Under the pieces are notes generated by a model. The model worked only from the letters and a program-made list of their open reading frames with translations, was not told where the DNA came from and searched no databases. A DNA stretch of 42,937 bases, from assembly GCA_021200995.1 (NCBI GenBank), contig JAJQFS010000036.1, forward strand, positions 1-42,937, written 5' to 3'. Made by a program: the position numbers and the translations under genes. The first letter of the stretch is position 1. Each line of letters opens with the position of its first letter. The stretch comes from Lachnospiraceae bacterium (lineage in GTDB: Bacteria > Bacillota > Clostridia > Lachnospirales > Lachnospiraceae). Of this stretch, positions 25,442 to 34,708 are shown piece after piece.

Positions 25442-25480
25442 AAATAAAAATCAGGAGAACCCCTTTCGGGAATCCTCCTG
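25442..25480 (-). terminator. Intrinsic terminator after the valS-folC-TPR operon
   Basis: On the minus strand a stem pairs CAGGAG (25475-25480) with CTCCTG (25452-25457), with an inner GGG/CCC stack and an internal bulge around a TTTC/GAAA loop. The T-rich run ATTTTTATTTT (25441-25451) follows. It lies about 37 nt after the TPR gene stop and upstream of spoIIAA. Confidence 0.8.
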
Positions 25481-25516
25481 TGTATTTTAAAATATTCATT
25501 TGTACATCAGCGCCGC

Positions 25517-26908
25517 TTACTCCAGCGCGTCCAGATAACCCTGCGCAAGCGTCGCGGTGTTGGTGCCCGGCACCAGCTCGATTACTTTCTCAAACGCTTC
25601 CCGCGCCTCATCCGTATACTCCAGTTGTGAGCAGCAAAGACCCAGATAATACCAGGCGTCTGAATAGGTATCATCATACAGCACGGCCGCGCTGAGAGAA
25701 GCGTAAGCTGATTCATAGTCTCCGGACTCACAGGTGCTGTAACCCAGATTATAAAAATAATCTCTGGCGTCCGAACCCACCAGCGCCTTTAACTGCTGAT
25801 ACAGCGTGGAAACGCTGGACTCGCTCTCTGAAAGCGCCTCATCCTGCGCAAGGCATACAGAGAAATAACCGTGAAGCGTGTCATAATCGGTCGGGTTAGT
25901 CAGGTATGCCGATACAGCCATAATCAGAGAATCGGCCACGCTTTCTGAATCAGAAGCGCCAAAATACTCCGCGTACTGCTCGCTCAATGTATCATACTGC
26001 CCCTGCAGCGTCTCCAGCGAGCTCTCCAGTTCCGCGATCGTCACATTCTGCGCGTCCATGGTCTCACTGTTTGCACGCAGCGTCTCCTCATACTCCGCTC
26101 TGGCGCTCTGCAGCCTGGAGGGCATCACCAGGAAAAACAGAATGGCAGCCCCTAAAACCAGACCAATCACCAGACCCGTAATCAGACCGCTTCCGGTCTT
26201 CGGCTCCGTCACATTGGCGGGCTGAATGATCACCTCATTGTCCCGCTCGTAGCGAACGGTTTCCTCTTTTCTGCGCTTTTTCTCATTTCCTTTGCGCAGA
26301 ATTTCAGAAATCTCATTCAGGTACCGCTGCGCGGTGATATTGCCGCGATCCGCTTTCAGCACCTTTTTTAACAGAGCAGACGCTTTGTCGTACTCATTGT
26401 GGTGCATGTAAATCAAAGCCAGCAGCAGGTTTGCCTTCAGAAATTTGGGATTGAGCGACTGCACCCGTTTTAACTGGATCATCGCCAGATCGTCATTCCC
26501 CTCCTCGCAGTAAGCCAGCGCCAGATTATACTTGCGAATCGCCTGATCGAGGTTGCTCAGATCACTCTGCGACTTCTGCAGTTCGTTGATATACTGATCC
26601 GCCACATTGTTTTCCTGCTGTAGGTTGGTGGAAAGGGTCCACTCGCAGAGTGCCTGCGCCACCTCTCCCATCTCAAAATAAACAAGCCCCAGCAGATTAT
26701 GGGCGTCCACATGTTCTTTATTTAATTTCAGACACTGATGCAGATCCCGCACCGCTCCTGTCAGATCACGCAGCCCGGCCTTTTCCAGCCCGGAATTGTA
26801 CATGCGATTGGACGCGTACATGATTTGTTTATACTGTCTTACATCACTTTTGCAGGAGGTACAGAAATTGTGCGTCGTCAATTCAGCGCCGCAGCGATAA
26901 CATTTCAT
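25517..26908 (-). CDS. Zinc-ribbon, TPR-repeat membrane protein
   Basis: A 463-residue protein. The N-terminal zinc ribbon has Cys3, Cys6, Cys16 and Cys19 (CYRCGAE...FCTSC). Several tetratricopeptide repeats follow in residues 40-205 (for example AHNLLGLVYFEMGEVAQALCEW and ALAYCEEGNDDLAMIQLKRV). One membrane helix lies near residues 243-265 (GLITGLVIGLVLGAAILFFLV), then a coiled coil (280-320) and a second set of repeats to the end. The zinc ribbon and first repeats should be cytosolic and the second set outside. It follows a 46-residue protein gene by 15 nt. Its role is not known; it resembles scaffold proteins rather than enzymes. Confidence 0.8.
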   Translation of the reverse strand: MKCYRCGAELTTHNFCTSCKSDVRQYKQIMYASNRMYNSGLEKAGLRDLTGAVRDLHQCLKLNKEHVDAHNLLGLVYFEMGEVAQALCEWTLSTNLQQENNVADQYINELQKSQSDLSNLDQAIRKYNLALAYCEEGNDDLAMIQLKRVQSLNPKFLKANLLLALIYMHHNEYDKASALLKKVLKADRGNITAQRYLNEISEILRKGNEKKRRKEETVRYERDNEVIIQPANVTEPKTGSGLITGLVIGLVLGAAILFFLVMPSRLQSARAEYEETLRANSETMDAQNVTIAELESSLETLQGQYDTLSEQYAEYFGASDSESVADSLIMAVSAYLTNPTDYDTLHGYFSVCLAQDEALSESESSVSTLYQQLKALVGSDARDYFYNLGYSTCESGDYESAYASLSAAVLYDDTYSDAWYYLGLCCSQLEYTDEAREAFEKVIELVPGTNTATLAQGYLDALE

Positions 26909-26923
26909 GCAGATACCCCTGTT

Positions 26924-27064
26924 TTACACCTTTCCGTTTTTCAGCGTCTCCAGCAGCACATCCACCGCGTCTGTCATATCCTGCTGATAAATCAGCTCCT
27001 CCACCTCACCGATCTCAGTGCTGGGGTAGAACTTCTTAATCTCTTCATTATAGTCAATCATCAT
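26924..27064 (-). CDS. 46-residue acidic protein, unknown function
   Basis: A short frame fits exactly between folC and the TPR gene. It starts at tandem ATG codons (27064 or 27061) behind AAAAGGGG. The protein begins MMIDYNEEIKKFYPSTEIGE and ends ETLKNGKV, with a central EVEELIYQQDMTDAVDVLLE that looks like an amphipathic helical pair. It has no signal peptide or membrane helix. The tight spacing (24 nt after folC, 15 nt before the TPR gene) and good ribosome site argue that it is real. It is easily missed because of its size. Confidence 0.65.
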   Translation of the reverse strand: MMIDYNEEIKKFYPSTEIGEVEELIYQQDMTDAVDVLLETLKNGKV

Positions 27065-27088
27065 TTTCCCCTTTTTACAATAAAAACT

Positions 27089-28450
27089 TCATCGACTTTC
27101 GCCGGTATTTACGTCCTGGCAATCAACGCGTCCATCTGCGTTCGAAAACAGTTCCTTAGCCTCCCCTACAAAATACAGAGAGCCTGCAAGATAAGTTCTG
27201 TCGCCTTCGTGTCTCAGATCCATAATCCGTTTCCATGCCGCGTTCAGATCGCTTAAGACCTCCGTCGCAACCGTTTCTCCGATCCGGGAAGCAGCCTCCT
27301 GAAGAGCCTCCCCGCTTAAGCTTCTGTAGCTTTTCATCGGTGACAGAAAAATCTGTCCAAACAGACCGCTGTCCGCTATAAGCCTTAGCATCTGCCTGTA
27401 GTCCTTGTCCGCCGACGCCGAAAAAATCAGGCGCCGCATTCCTTCGCAGCCGTCCGCGGCCACACTTTTCAAAAAGGCCTGCATCCCGTCTGCATTGTGC
27501 GCGCCGTCCACATAAAAATCCGGAGCCAGCTCCTCCATACGTCCGGCCCAGTGCGTCTGATACAGACCGTCCAGGATAACATCCTTCGTCACACGTGCCG
27601 AAGACACGATGCCCTGTTCTGAAAGCGACTCTACCGCGGCCAGCGCCAGAGCGGTATTGTCCATCTGATACAACGCCGTTGTGTCGAGGCTTGCCCGGAC
27701 AGTTCCATAATAATGGGAATAAAAGGAAAAATCAATGGATTTTTTGTGAATTAAAAGATCTCCATAGTCCTTTTTCGACAGCACACGGCAGGGACTGCCC
27801 GTTTGCGCCGCTTTTTTTAAGAAAACATCCGCGACCTCTTCATTGCCGCCTTCCACAATCACCGGAACGCCGGACATGAAAATGCCTGCCTTCTCCCCCG
27901 CGATCTGTTCCAGGGTGTCCCCCAGATACTTCGTATGGTCAAGGCCAATCTTCGTAATCAGCGTCAGATCCTTGCGCGATACCGCGTTGGTGGCGTCAAG
28001 CCGCCCTCCCACACCGGTCTCCAGAATCAGGATGTCCACCTTTGCCTCAGAAAACACACGCATTCCCACAAAGAAAAGCATCTCAAAATAGGTGGGATAA
28101 TAAGTGTCCGGATCTGTCAGTAAGGATTCCACATCCTCCACCGCGTCCAGGAACGTCTCCATGCCTATGGGTTTTCCGTCGATCTGAAAGCGCTCCCGCA
28201 TATCCACAAGATGAGGCGAGGTAAACAGTCCCACATGGTAACCGGCCCGCTGTAAAATACCGGCCAGGTACGCACAGACGGAGCCTTTGCCGTTGGTGCC
28301 CGCCACATGCACGATGCGCAGATCCTTCTCCGGATTCCCCATCTTCTTTAAAAAAGCGCGGGTTTCCTCCATGCTGTGTTTTTTTGTAAAACTCGGGATA
28401 CGGTCGAATCGCTCCACCGTATCCTGATATTTCTGCAAGATATCCGTCAT
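27089..28450 (-). CDS. folC: Folylpolyglutamate synthase / dihydrofolate synthase
   Basis: A 453-residue Mur-ligase-type enzyme that adds glutamate to folates using ATP. The P-loop reads VAGTNGKGSVCAY (about 49-61), and the folate-site segment GLFTSPHLVDMRERFQIDG is standard. The Mur-family motif ILETGVGGRLDATNAV binds Mg and ATP. TKIGLDHTKYLGDTLEQIAGEKAGIF is a signature FolC region. The C-terminal domain has DGAHNADGM for glutamate ligation. ATG 28450 lies 9 nt after the valS stop, the usual valS-folC pairing in Firmicutes. Confidence 0.95.
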   Translation of the reverse strand: MTDILQKYQDTVERFDRIPSFTKKHSMEETRAFLKKMGNPEKDLRIVHVAGTNGKGSVCAYLAGILQRAGYHVGLFTSPHLVDMRERFQIDGKPIGMETFLDAVEDVESLLTDPDTYYPTYFEMLFFVGMRVFSEAKVDILILETGVGGRLDATNAVSRKDLTLITKIGLDHTKYLGDTLEQIAGEKAGIFMSGVPVIVEGGNEEVADVFLKKAAQTGSPCRVLSKKDYGDLLIHKKSIDFSFYSHYYGTVRASLDTTALYQMDNTALALAAVESLSEQGIVSSARVTKDVILDGLYQTHWAGRMEELAPDFYVDGAHNADGMQAFLKSVAADGCEGMRRLIFSASADKDYRQMLRLIADSGLFGQIFLSPMKSYRSLSGEALQEAASRIGETVATEVLSDLNAAWKRIMDLRHEGDRTYLAGSLYFVGEAKELFSNADGRVDCQDVNTGESR

Positions 28451-28459
28451 GATACAGCC

Positions 28460-31126
28460 TTAGCGGGACAATTGTGCAAGTCTTTCCTTCACCTGCTCCA
28501 TCATCTGGGCGTATTTGGCCTGCTTGTCCCTTTCTTCCTGAATCTTCGACGCGGGCGCTTTTGACACGAACTTTTCATTATTCAGCATGCCCGCCACTCT
28601 CTTCAGCTCGCCCTCCAGACGCTTTTCCTCTTTCTGAAGGCGCTCGATCTCCTGCGCCACATCCACAAGCTCCGCGAACGGAATATAAATCACAGCGTCC
28701 GCCAGCACCACGGAAACCGCATCCTCCGGAATGCCCGTTTTGTCAGACTGCACATGCACTTCTGACGCGTATGCCAGGGAGGCAAAGAAAAGCTTTCCCT
28801 CCTCAAAAACAGTACGCGCTTCCTCCTTCTCGCTCACCACATAAACCAGAGCCTTGCGGGAAGGCGCCACGTTCATTTCCGTGCGGGCCGCGTGGATAGA
28901 GTGCACCGCTTCCTTGATCATCTCAGTAGCGGTCTCCTCCTTTGGGAAATTCCTGCTCTCCTGATACACTGGCCAGCTGGAAATCATGATGGATTCCTCC
29001 TCAGACTGCAGCGTGCAGAAAATCTCCTCCGTTACAAAGGGCATGTAGGGATGCAAAAGCTTTAAGGCGTCAATCAGTACCGTCTTTAACGTATAAAGCG
29101 CCGCGTTCTGGCTTGCATGATCCTCGGTCGCGTACAGACGGGGCTTTACCATCTCGATATACCAGTCGCAGAACTCGTCCCAGATGAAATCATAGACCTT
29201 CTGCACGGCGATACCGAGCTCGTAGTTCTCCATATTATCCGTAACTTCTCTCACCAGGTCATTTAATTTGGAGAGAATCCATTTATCGGCAGGCTCCAGA
29301 TCGCTGTCCGCCGGTTTTGTCACTTCCTTGCCTTCCATGTTCATCATGATGAAGCGGGAAGCGTTCCACACTTTATTGGCGAAATTGCGGCTGTTTTCCA
29401 CACGCTTGTAGGAGAAGCGCATGTCGTTGCCGGGCGCGTTGCCGGTGATCAGCGTCAGGCGCAGCGCGTCTGCGCCGTACTGGTCAATGATCTCCAGCGG
29501 ATCGATGCCGTTGCCCAGGGATTTGCTCATCTTGCGCCCCTGGCTGTCACGGATCAGGCCATGGAAAAGCACGGTCTTAAATGGCCGTTCCTTCATCTGC
29601 TCATAGCCGGAGAAGATCATACGGATGACCCAGAAGAAAATAATGTCATAACCGGTGACCAGAACATCCGTGGGATAAAAATAATCCAGCTCCTCCGTCT
29701 TCTCAGGCCAGCCCAGCGTGGAGAAAGGCCACAGCGCGGAAGAAAACCAGGTGTCCAGTGTGTCGGGATCTTGCGTAAAGGAAGTGCAGCCGCAGTGCGG
29801 GCAGGCGCACTCCGGCGCCTTGTCCGCGACAATATATTCGCCGCAGTTGTCACAGTAATACGCGGGAATCCGGTGTCCCCACCACAGCTGGCGGCTGATG
29901 CACCAGTCTCGGATATTATCAGTCCAGTTATAATAAATCTTATTCATGCGCTCCGGGACAAGCCGGATATCACCGTTTTTCACGCCCTCGACCGCCGGTT
30001 TGATCAGCTCGTCCATTTTCACGAACCACTGCTTTTTGATCAGCGGCTCAACGGTGGTCTTGCATCTGTCATGAGTGCCGACATTATGGGTGTAATCCTC
30101 AACCTTTACCAAAAGGCCCATGCTGTCCAGCTCTTCCACGATCTGTCTGCGGGCCTCGTAACGGTCAAGCCCCGCGTATTTGCCGCCGTTCTCATTGATG
30201 GTGGCGTCGTCGTTCATGATATTGATCTCAGACAGATTGTGACGCTTGCCGACCTCAAAGTCGTTCGGATCGTGCGCAGGCGTAATCTTCACCACGCCGG
30301 TGCCGAACTCCATATCCACATAGTCGTCTTCCACCACAGGAATCACCCTGTTCACAATGGGAAGCAGCACAGAACGGCCGCGCAGGTACGCGTAGCGCTC
30401 ATCCTGCGGGTTGATGGCGACCGCCGTATCGCCCAGCATCGTTTCCGGACGGGTGGTGGCAAAGGTCAGAAACTCTGTCTGACTGGGCTGTCCGTTCTCG
30501 TCGATCAGTGGATATTTGATGTGCCACAGATGGCCGGCCTGCTCCTGATACTCCACCTCCGCGTCAGAGATGGAGGTATTGCAGACAGGGCACCAGTTAA
30601 TGATACGGCTGCCCTTGTAAATCCAGCCTTTCTCGTGCATTTTGCAGAAGACTTCGGTGACGGCCTTTGAGCAGCCCTCATCCATGGTGAACCGCTCTCT
30701 GTCCCAGTCGCAGGAGGAACCCAGCTTCTTTAGCTGGCTGGTGATTCTGCCGCCATATTCCTTTTTCCAGGCCCAGGCGCGCTCTAAAAATTTCTCTCTG
30801 CCGATGTCTTCCTTGGTAATGCCCTCTTCCTTCATCTTCTCGATGATCTTGACCTCGGTCGCGATGGAGGCGTGGTCCGTGCCCGGCTGCCAGAGCGCGT
30901 TGTACCCCTGCATTCTCTTGAAGCGGATCAGAATATCCTGCATGGTGTTGTCCAGCGCGTGTCCCATATGCAGCTGCCCGGTAATATTCGGCGGCGGCAT
31001 GACGATGGTAAACGGCTTTTTGCTGCGGTCCACCTCGGCGTGAAAATATTTTTTATCCAGCCATTTCTGGTATAATCTGTCCTCAATGCCCTTCGGGTCG
31101 TAGGTCTTTGCCAGTTCCTTGCTCAT
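28460..31126 (-). CDS. valS: Valyl-tRNA synthetase
   Basis: An 888-residue class I aminoacyl-tRNA synthetase charging tRNA-Val. The HIGH motif occurs as [15 protein letters not shown] near residue 45, and the KMSKS motif as [14 protein letters not shown] near 530. The editing domain shows [15 protein letters not shown]. The anticodon-binding helical domain begins around [12 protein letters not shown], and the C-terminal coiled coil ([19 protein letters not shown]) is typical of ValRS. The chosen start is ATG 31126 behind GGGGGATT; 12 further upstream codons are open but have no ribosome site. No T-box leader is visible upstream. Confidence 0.96.
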   Translation of the reverse strand: MSKELAKTYDPKGIEDRLYQKWLDKKYFHAEVDRSKKPFTIVMPPPNITGQLHMGHALDNTMQDILIRFKRMQGYNALWQPGTDHASIATEVKIIEKMKEEGITKEDIGREKFLERAWAWKKEYGGRITSQLKKLGSSCDWDRERFTMDEGCSKAVTEVFCKMHEKGWIYKGSRIINWCPVCNTSISDAEVEYQEQAGHLWHIKYPLIDENGQPSQTEFLTFATTRPETMLGDTAVAINPQDERYAYLRGRSVLLPIVNRVIPVVEDDYVDMEFGTGVVKITPAHDPNDFEVGKRHNLSEINIMNDDATINENGGKYAGLDRYEARRQIVEELDSMGLLVKVEDYTHNVGTHDRCKTTVEPLIKKQWFVKMDELIKPAVEGVKNGDIRLVPERMNKIYYNWTDNIRDWCISRQLWWGHRIPAYYCDNCGEYIVADKAPECACPHCGCTSFTQDPDTLDTWFSSALWPFSTLGWPEKTEELDYFYPTDVLVTGYDIIFFWVIRMIFSGYEQMKERPFKTVLFHGLIRDSQGRKMSKSLGNGIDPLEIIDQYGADALRLTLITGNAPGNDMRFSYKRVENSRNFANKVWNASRFIMMNMEGKEVTKPADSDLEPADKWILSKLNDLVREVTDNMENYELGIAVQKVYDFIWDEFCDWYIEMVKPRLYATEDHASQNAALYTLKTVLIDALKLLHPYMPFVTEEIFCTLQSEEESIMISSWPVYQESRNFPKEETATEMIKEAVHSIHAARTEMNVAPSRKALVYVVSEKEEARTVFEEGKLFFASLAYASEVHVQSDKTGIPEDAVSVVLADAVIYIPFAELVDVAQEIERLQKEEKRLEGELKRVAGMLNNEKFVSKAPASKIQEERDKQAKYAQMMEQVKERLAQLSR

Positions 31127-31189
31127 ATGTCTTAATCCCCCGGTGTGATTATATAAATACATAAGTGTGATATCGTATGAGTCTTAATC

Positions 31190-31223
31190 CCATGAAGACG
31201 ACTGTAAACAGTCGTCTTCATGG
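31190..31223. repeat. Perfect 16-bp hairpin after the Tad operon
   Basis: Arms 31190-31205 and 31208-31223 are exact reverse complements (CCATGAAGACGACTGT and its complement), leaving effectively a four-base loop. It lies 17 nt after the prepilin peptidase stop and 64 nt before valS. There is no T run on either strand, so it may act as a processing or weak termination site between the two operons. Confidence 0.6.
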
Positions 31224-31239
31224 CCTTCAGACCCCAGTA

Positions 31240-31818
31240 TCACACATTGTATCCCTTTAATCCTATATTTGTCAAGGCAAAAGCAAAGAGGATACAGGGA
31301 ATGTACGCCGCGGGTTCGTCCAGCCTCCATTTCAGTCGACGACGGCGCGCAATCTGCACTGCCAGAAACAAAATCCCTGAGAACGCCTTCAGCCACCAGA
31401 AGAGAAAAAACATCAGAAATGCGTCGGTCCGCACCCAGTAATACAAAGAACAGTTCAGGAATACCAGACTGTCCGCAAGGCCATAAAGTGAAAAGCGCCT
31501 GTAGACTCCCTCGCACAGAAAACACAATAGCAGCGCCGCCATCCGGGCAATCCAAACGCGGCACAAATCATGGCCGCTTCGAGCCGTCGGCCTAAAAACG
31601 GCATACAGATATCCGTCCATCACTTCATCTGTATGTCCGCATCCAGCTGCAACCAGCCTGATGACAACAGGTACACAATAAAGCACCACCGCCGCAATTC
31701 CCAGCAGATGTGTGCCGCGCAAAACCAGCCGCTCTTTACGATCCTGATACGCCGCCCAGACCAGATACAGCATAAACAGAAGCTCACTGATTATTTCGAA
31801 TACGGGTGCGAAGCTCAT
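31240..31818 (-). CDS. Prepilin peptidase, CpaA/TadV-like (A24 family)
   Basis: A 192-residue integral membrane protein with about five helices. A24 aspartic prepilin peptidases carry two catalytic Asp. The first is in AAYQDRKERLV after helix 1, and the second in LYGLADSLVF, corresponding to the GxGD site with Ala replacing the second Gly. It would cleave the leader of the Flp-like pilin and TadE-like pseudopilins. ATG 31818 follows GAGGAG by 10 nt; GTG at 31827 is possible. The gene overlaps the InlB-repeat gene by 35 nt and is the last of the Tad operon. Confidence 0.75.
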   Translation of the reverse strand: MSFAPVFEIISELLFMLYLVWAAYQDRKERLVLRGTHLLGIAAVVLYCVPVVIRLVAAGCGHTDEVMDGYLYAVFRPTARSGHDLCRVWIARMAALLLCFLCEGVYRRFSLYGLADSLVFLNCSLYYWVRTDAFLMFFLFWWLKAFSGILFLAVQIARRRRLKWRLDEPAAYIPCILFAFALTNIGLKGYNV

Positions 31819-33214
31819 CCAGCACACTCTCCTCAGAAACCACCAGTACAGGAAAAACCTGCGCTTCCTCCTCTTCCCTGTACGCCTTCACCGTGATCTG
31901 ATACGCACCGGGCGTCATATACAGCGGAACAGAAAAGGAAATACTGCCCTCCTGCGTCTGCGCCGGTTCTTCATATACATAACTTTTGTTCAGTTCCGGA
32001 AAAACCGCGGTGAACCCTGATGGAAAAATCACTTCAACCCTTTCCGCGTATCCTTCCGCGCGAAAATACAGCACACCACCCTCGCCGGACTTAAAATCCC
32101 CGCTGTATCCGGCCCTGCTGTGTGTAATCCAGGCAGTCAGGGTTAACGTTTCTTCCTCATCATTCTGCGGTTCCGGATCCGGATTCATTCCTTCTTCCGG
32201 AACAGGGTCTGTTCCGCTCTCCGGTGCGGGGTCTGTTTCACTCTCCGGCTCAGGGTCTGTTTCATCCTGCACTTCAGGGTCTGTCTCATCCTCCGGAACT
32301 GTGTCCGGCTCATATTCCGGTTCGGCGCTTTTCTCTTTTTCCCACTGGGCGTACAGTGTTACTGTCCCACCATTGACCGAAGTCAGATTCAGCACAGCCG
32401 CACCGTCACCATATGCTGTTCCGCTGCCATTCGCCTTTGTGTTCCAGCCCGTGAAAACATACCCCTCACAGACATAGGCATTTCTGCGAAGGCTCGTGCT
32501 CCCGTACCCCGCCGCAGCGGCACTGTTTCCCTCAAACAGAGAGGCGTTCCCGTACATATGTCCGGTATTGGCCATGGTTCCCTTGACAGATGCACCCGAC
32601 GGCGCGTTTGCCGCGTAACGAACCGTATACCGGTTGGCGGAAACCCTTTTGCAGGAATGAGAATACCCCGATCCCTGTTCCAGGCCATGACACCATGGAC
32701 ACAGGTAATAATACTCCGCGCTGCCCGGAAGCGTACGAATGCCCCTGGCCGTAGTACTGTTCATGTAGATGGCCATGTCCGTCAGCCGCTTCCCGCAGTC
32801 CGCGCAGTACGCGACCCAGCCCTGCGCGTAACGCCTGCCGCAGGTGATGTAGGCATATTGAATTGCATGATAATATCCAATATCAGAAATCGCGTGGATA
32901 CACTGTGAATCCGCCCAGGATACCACCCACTTTGAGATGCGCACCTCGCTGACATTTGCATCAGTATAATAATGTTCTCCTGTTTTCGGGTCTGCAGCCG
33001 CCGTCTCTCCCGTGTAAACAGTGTACCCTGCCGGATAACTCTCATAGGTTTTTACTCCCGCGTCAGTGGTAAAAGCCATCCCGTCAGGACTTAAACTGAC
33101 TCCGGCATATTTGGTATACGCGGACAGAGAGCCCGCCAGAACCGTCAGACTCCCACCATACAAAAGCCAGAACAGAAAGAAAACAGCCGCCAGATGCCTC
33201 CCCGCCCTACACAT
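31784..33214 (-). CDS. Secreted InlB-repeat protein with Cys-rich and DP-repeat segments
   Basis: A 476-residue exported protein with an N-terminal signal sequence (AAVFFLFWLLYGGSLTVLAG). The next ~170 residues contain the CxxC pairs CADCGKR and CPWCHG, suggesting a zinc or disulfide knot. One Listeria-Bacteroides (InlB B-type) repeat follows, from YTVRYAANAPSG to GYVFTGWNTKANGSGTAYG and VTLYAQWE. An acidic linker with recurring ETDPEPE/GTDPVPE units then leads to a beta-rich C-terminal domain. No LPXTG motif or C-terminal membrane anchor is visible, so attachment is unclear. ATG 33214 overlaps the cpaB stop by 8 nt. I infer a surface or tip component of the Tad system. Confidence 0.7.
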   Translation of the reverse strand: MCRAGRHLAAVFFLFWLLYGGSLTVLAGSLSAYTKYAGVSLSPDGMAFTTDAGVKTYESYPAGYTVYTGETAAADPKTGEHYYTDANVSEVRISKWVVSWADSQCIHAISDIGYYHAIQYAYITCGRRYAQGWVAYCADCGKRLTDMAIYMNSTTARGIRTLPGSAEYYYLCPWCHGLEQGSGYSHSCKRVSANRYTVRYAANAPSGASVKGTMANTGHMYGNASLFEGNSAAAAGYGSTSLRRNAYVCEGYVFTGWNTKANGSGTAYGDGAAVLNLTSVNGGTVTLYAQWEKEKSAEPEYEPDTVPEDETDPEVQDETDPEPESETDPAPESGTDPVPEEGMNPDPEPQNDEEETLTLTAWITHSRAGYSGDFKSGEGGVLYFRAEGYAERVEVIFPSGFTAVFPELNKSYVYEEPAQTQEGSISFSVPLYMTPGAYQITVKAYREEEEAQVFPVLVVSEESVLDELRTRIRNNQ

Positions 33215-34147
33215 TGCTTTTGGCAATCAAAAGACTGCCATGTGAGAGCGCCTCATAAAACGCCGCGACCTCGGCGCGCTCCAGCGGGATCACAAAAAGC
33301 TGCGCCAGGGAGACCTCGTCCGCATTTTCGATTTCCTCCCCGCTTTTCGTCAGGGCACTTTCCACCCTCACATTTTTCTGCAGGAGAGTACAGACGCTGC
33401 CTTCGCCGTCGCTCACGACGCAGTACAGGTCGATACAGTCTCCGGCCCTGAGTGTCCCCGCCACCGCCTGTGAAAGCTGATCAGTCGAAACGCTGACCCA
33501 GAAAAGCTCCCTGTAATCCGCATACAGATCCTCCATCGAACTGAGAGCGCCTCATAAAACGCCGCGACCTCGGCGCGCTCCAGCGGGATCACAAAAAGCT
33601 GCGCCAGGGAGACCTCGTCCGCATTTTCGATTTCCTCCCCGCTTTTCGTCAGGGCACTTTCCACCCTCACATTTTTCTGCAGGAGAGTACAGACGCTGCC
33701 TTCGCCGTCGCTCACGACGCAGTACAGGTCGATACAGTCTCCGGCCCTGAGTGTCCCCGCCACCGCCTGTGAAAGCTGATCAGTCGAAACGCTGACCCAG
33801 AAAAGCTCCCTGTAATCCGCATACAGATCCTCCATCGAACTGAGCATCGCTTCCGTCAGAATACTGCCGGCACTCATCTGCGCGATCACCATTCCCTCCA
33901 GACCGTCAAAAGAAGTAATCGCCGCCTGCGGCACATACTCCTCCGGTATCTGTCTCAATTCCAGAAGCGTGTCCAGATTGGAGTCCGTCAGGACAGTATT
34001 CCCCGCGACGGAGGTTTTCGCCGTCACGACTGTCACATAAGTGATTTCTTCCTGCCCTGCCAGCTGCACACACAGAACCGCGACAAACACCAGCACCGCC
34101 AGAATGGCGCTGATGACGCCGACCCATATCTTTCTTTTATCTTTCAT
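33207..34147 (-). pseudogene. cpaB: Pilus assembly protein CpaB (SAF domain), interrupted by a 299-bp tandem duplication
   Basis: The frame starts at ATG 34147 behind AAAGGAA and encodes an N-terminal membrane helix (ISAILAVLVFVAVLCVQLAG). A SAF/RcpC-type region follows with VTAKTSVAGNTVLTDSNLD and LRQIPEEYVPQAAI. After FYEALS it shifts into a nonsense frame, ending at 33413. The true C-terminus (FYEALSHGSLLIAKSNV) is in another frame of the second repeat copy and ends at 33207. Removing one 299-bp unit leaves 642 nt, an uninterrupted 213-residue CpaB. CpaB normally helps thread the Flp pilus through the envelope. As read, the last residues and coupling to the next gene are lost. Confidence 0.85.
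33243..33840. repeat. Exact 299-bp tandem direct duplication inside cpaB
   Basis: Units 33243-33541 and 33542-33840 read identically. Each boundary begins with TGAG (33243, 33542, 33841), a 4-base microhomology that suggests slippage. The unit length is not a multiple of three, so one extra copy breaks the reading frame. Confidence 0.9.
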
Positions 34148-34159
34148 TTTGAATTCCTT

Positions 34160-34699
34160 TCATGAAACGACATCCACACAGTGCTGCCGCTCAATCTCCA
34201 CCGTGACCCCGCTCCACACCTGAACCGGAACCACGATTTTCGCGTAAACAGAGCTGGAAACAATCTCCGTTCCATCCGGCGCGCAGACAGATTCCCCCGC
34301 GCTGTATAAAACACTCTGCCAGCCGCCATCCTCCTGTCGTTCATACAGCAGGATACCGGATGTGGTTTTTTCATATATCATCAGCTCAGTCAATACAATC
34401 TCCCCTGCGATTCCGAGCTTTTCCTGATTTTGCGCTGAGCCCAGCGCGTCCTCAAAGTACTCCAGATAAATCGCTTCCACGTCCTGCGCCTGTCCGAAAA
34501 TCAGCTCCCCGCTCCTGCCGTAGGTGTACGGTTCAATGAGAAGCGCCGACAGTCCCGCCTGCGTCATGCAGTCCTCCAGATACAGTTTCAGCCTTTCCAT
34601 ACGCTGAAGCTGCGCCATGACCAAAAGGGCAAGTACAGTCCAGGAAAGGAGTATCATGGCAAAAACATAATGCATCAGCCCCTGATCCTTCTTTTTCAT
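34160..34699 (-). CDS. TadE/TadG-like pseudopilin
   Basis: A 179-residue protein with one N-terminal membrane helix (YVFAMILLSWTVLALLVMAQL) preceded by a basic cytosolic tail (KKKDQG), and an extracytoplasmic domain. This layout, its position between another pseudopilin gene and cpaB, and the moderate length fit TadE-like minor pseudopilins of Firmicute Tad loci. No TadE signature glutamate is certain. ATG 34699 lies 5 nt after GAGGAG; GTG 34705 is also in frame. It ends 12 nt before cpaB begins. Confidence 0.65.
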   Translation of the reverse strand: MKKKDQGLMHYVFAMILLSWTVLALLVMAQLQRMERLKLYLEDCMTQAGLSALLIEPYTYGRSGELIFGQAQDVEAIYLEYFEDALGSAQNQEKLGIAGEIVLTELMIYEKTTSGILLYERQEDGGWQSVLYSAGESVCAPDGTEIVSSSVYAKIVVPVQVWSGVTVEIERQHCVDVVS

Positions 34700-34708
34700 C
34701 CTCACTCC

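Noticed and set aside
29561-30670. Long plus-strand reading frame opposite valS
   Set aside because: It is the antisense shadow of a clear valS; composition is His/Arg-rich with no family resemblance.
31127-31239. T-box leader for valS
   Set aside because: Only about 110 nt are available, and the AGGGTGG-type T-box core and terminator/antiterminator are not present.
33243-33840. CRISPR-like or other repeat array
   Set aside because: There are only two long, directly adjacent units inside a coding gene, with no spacers.
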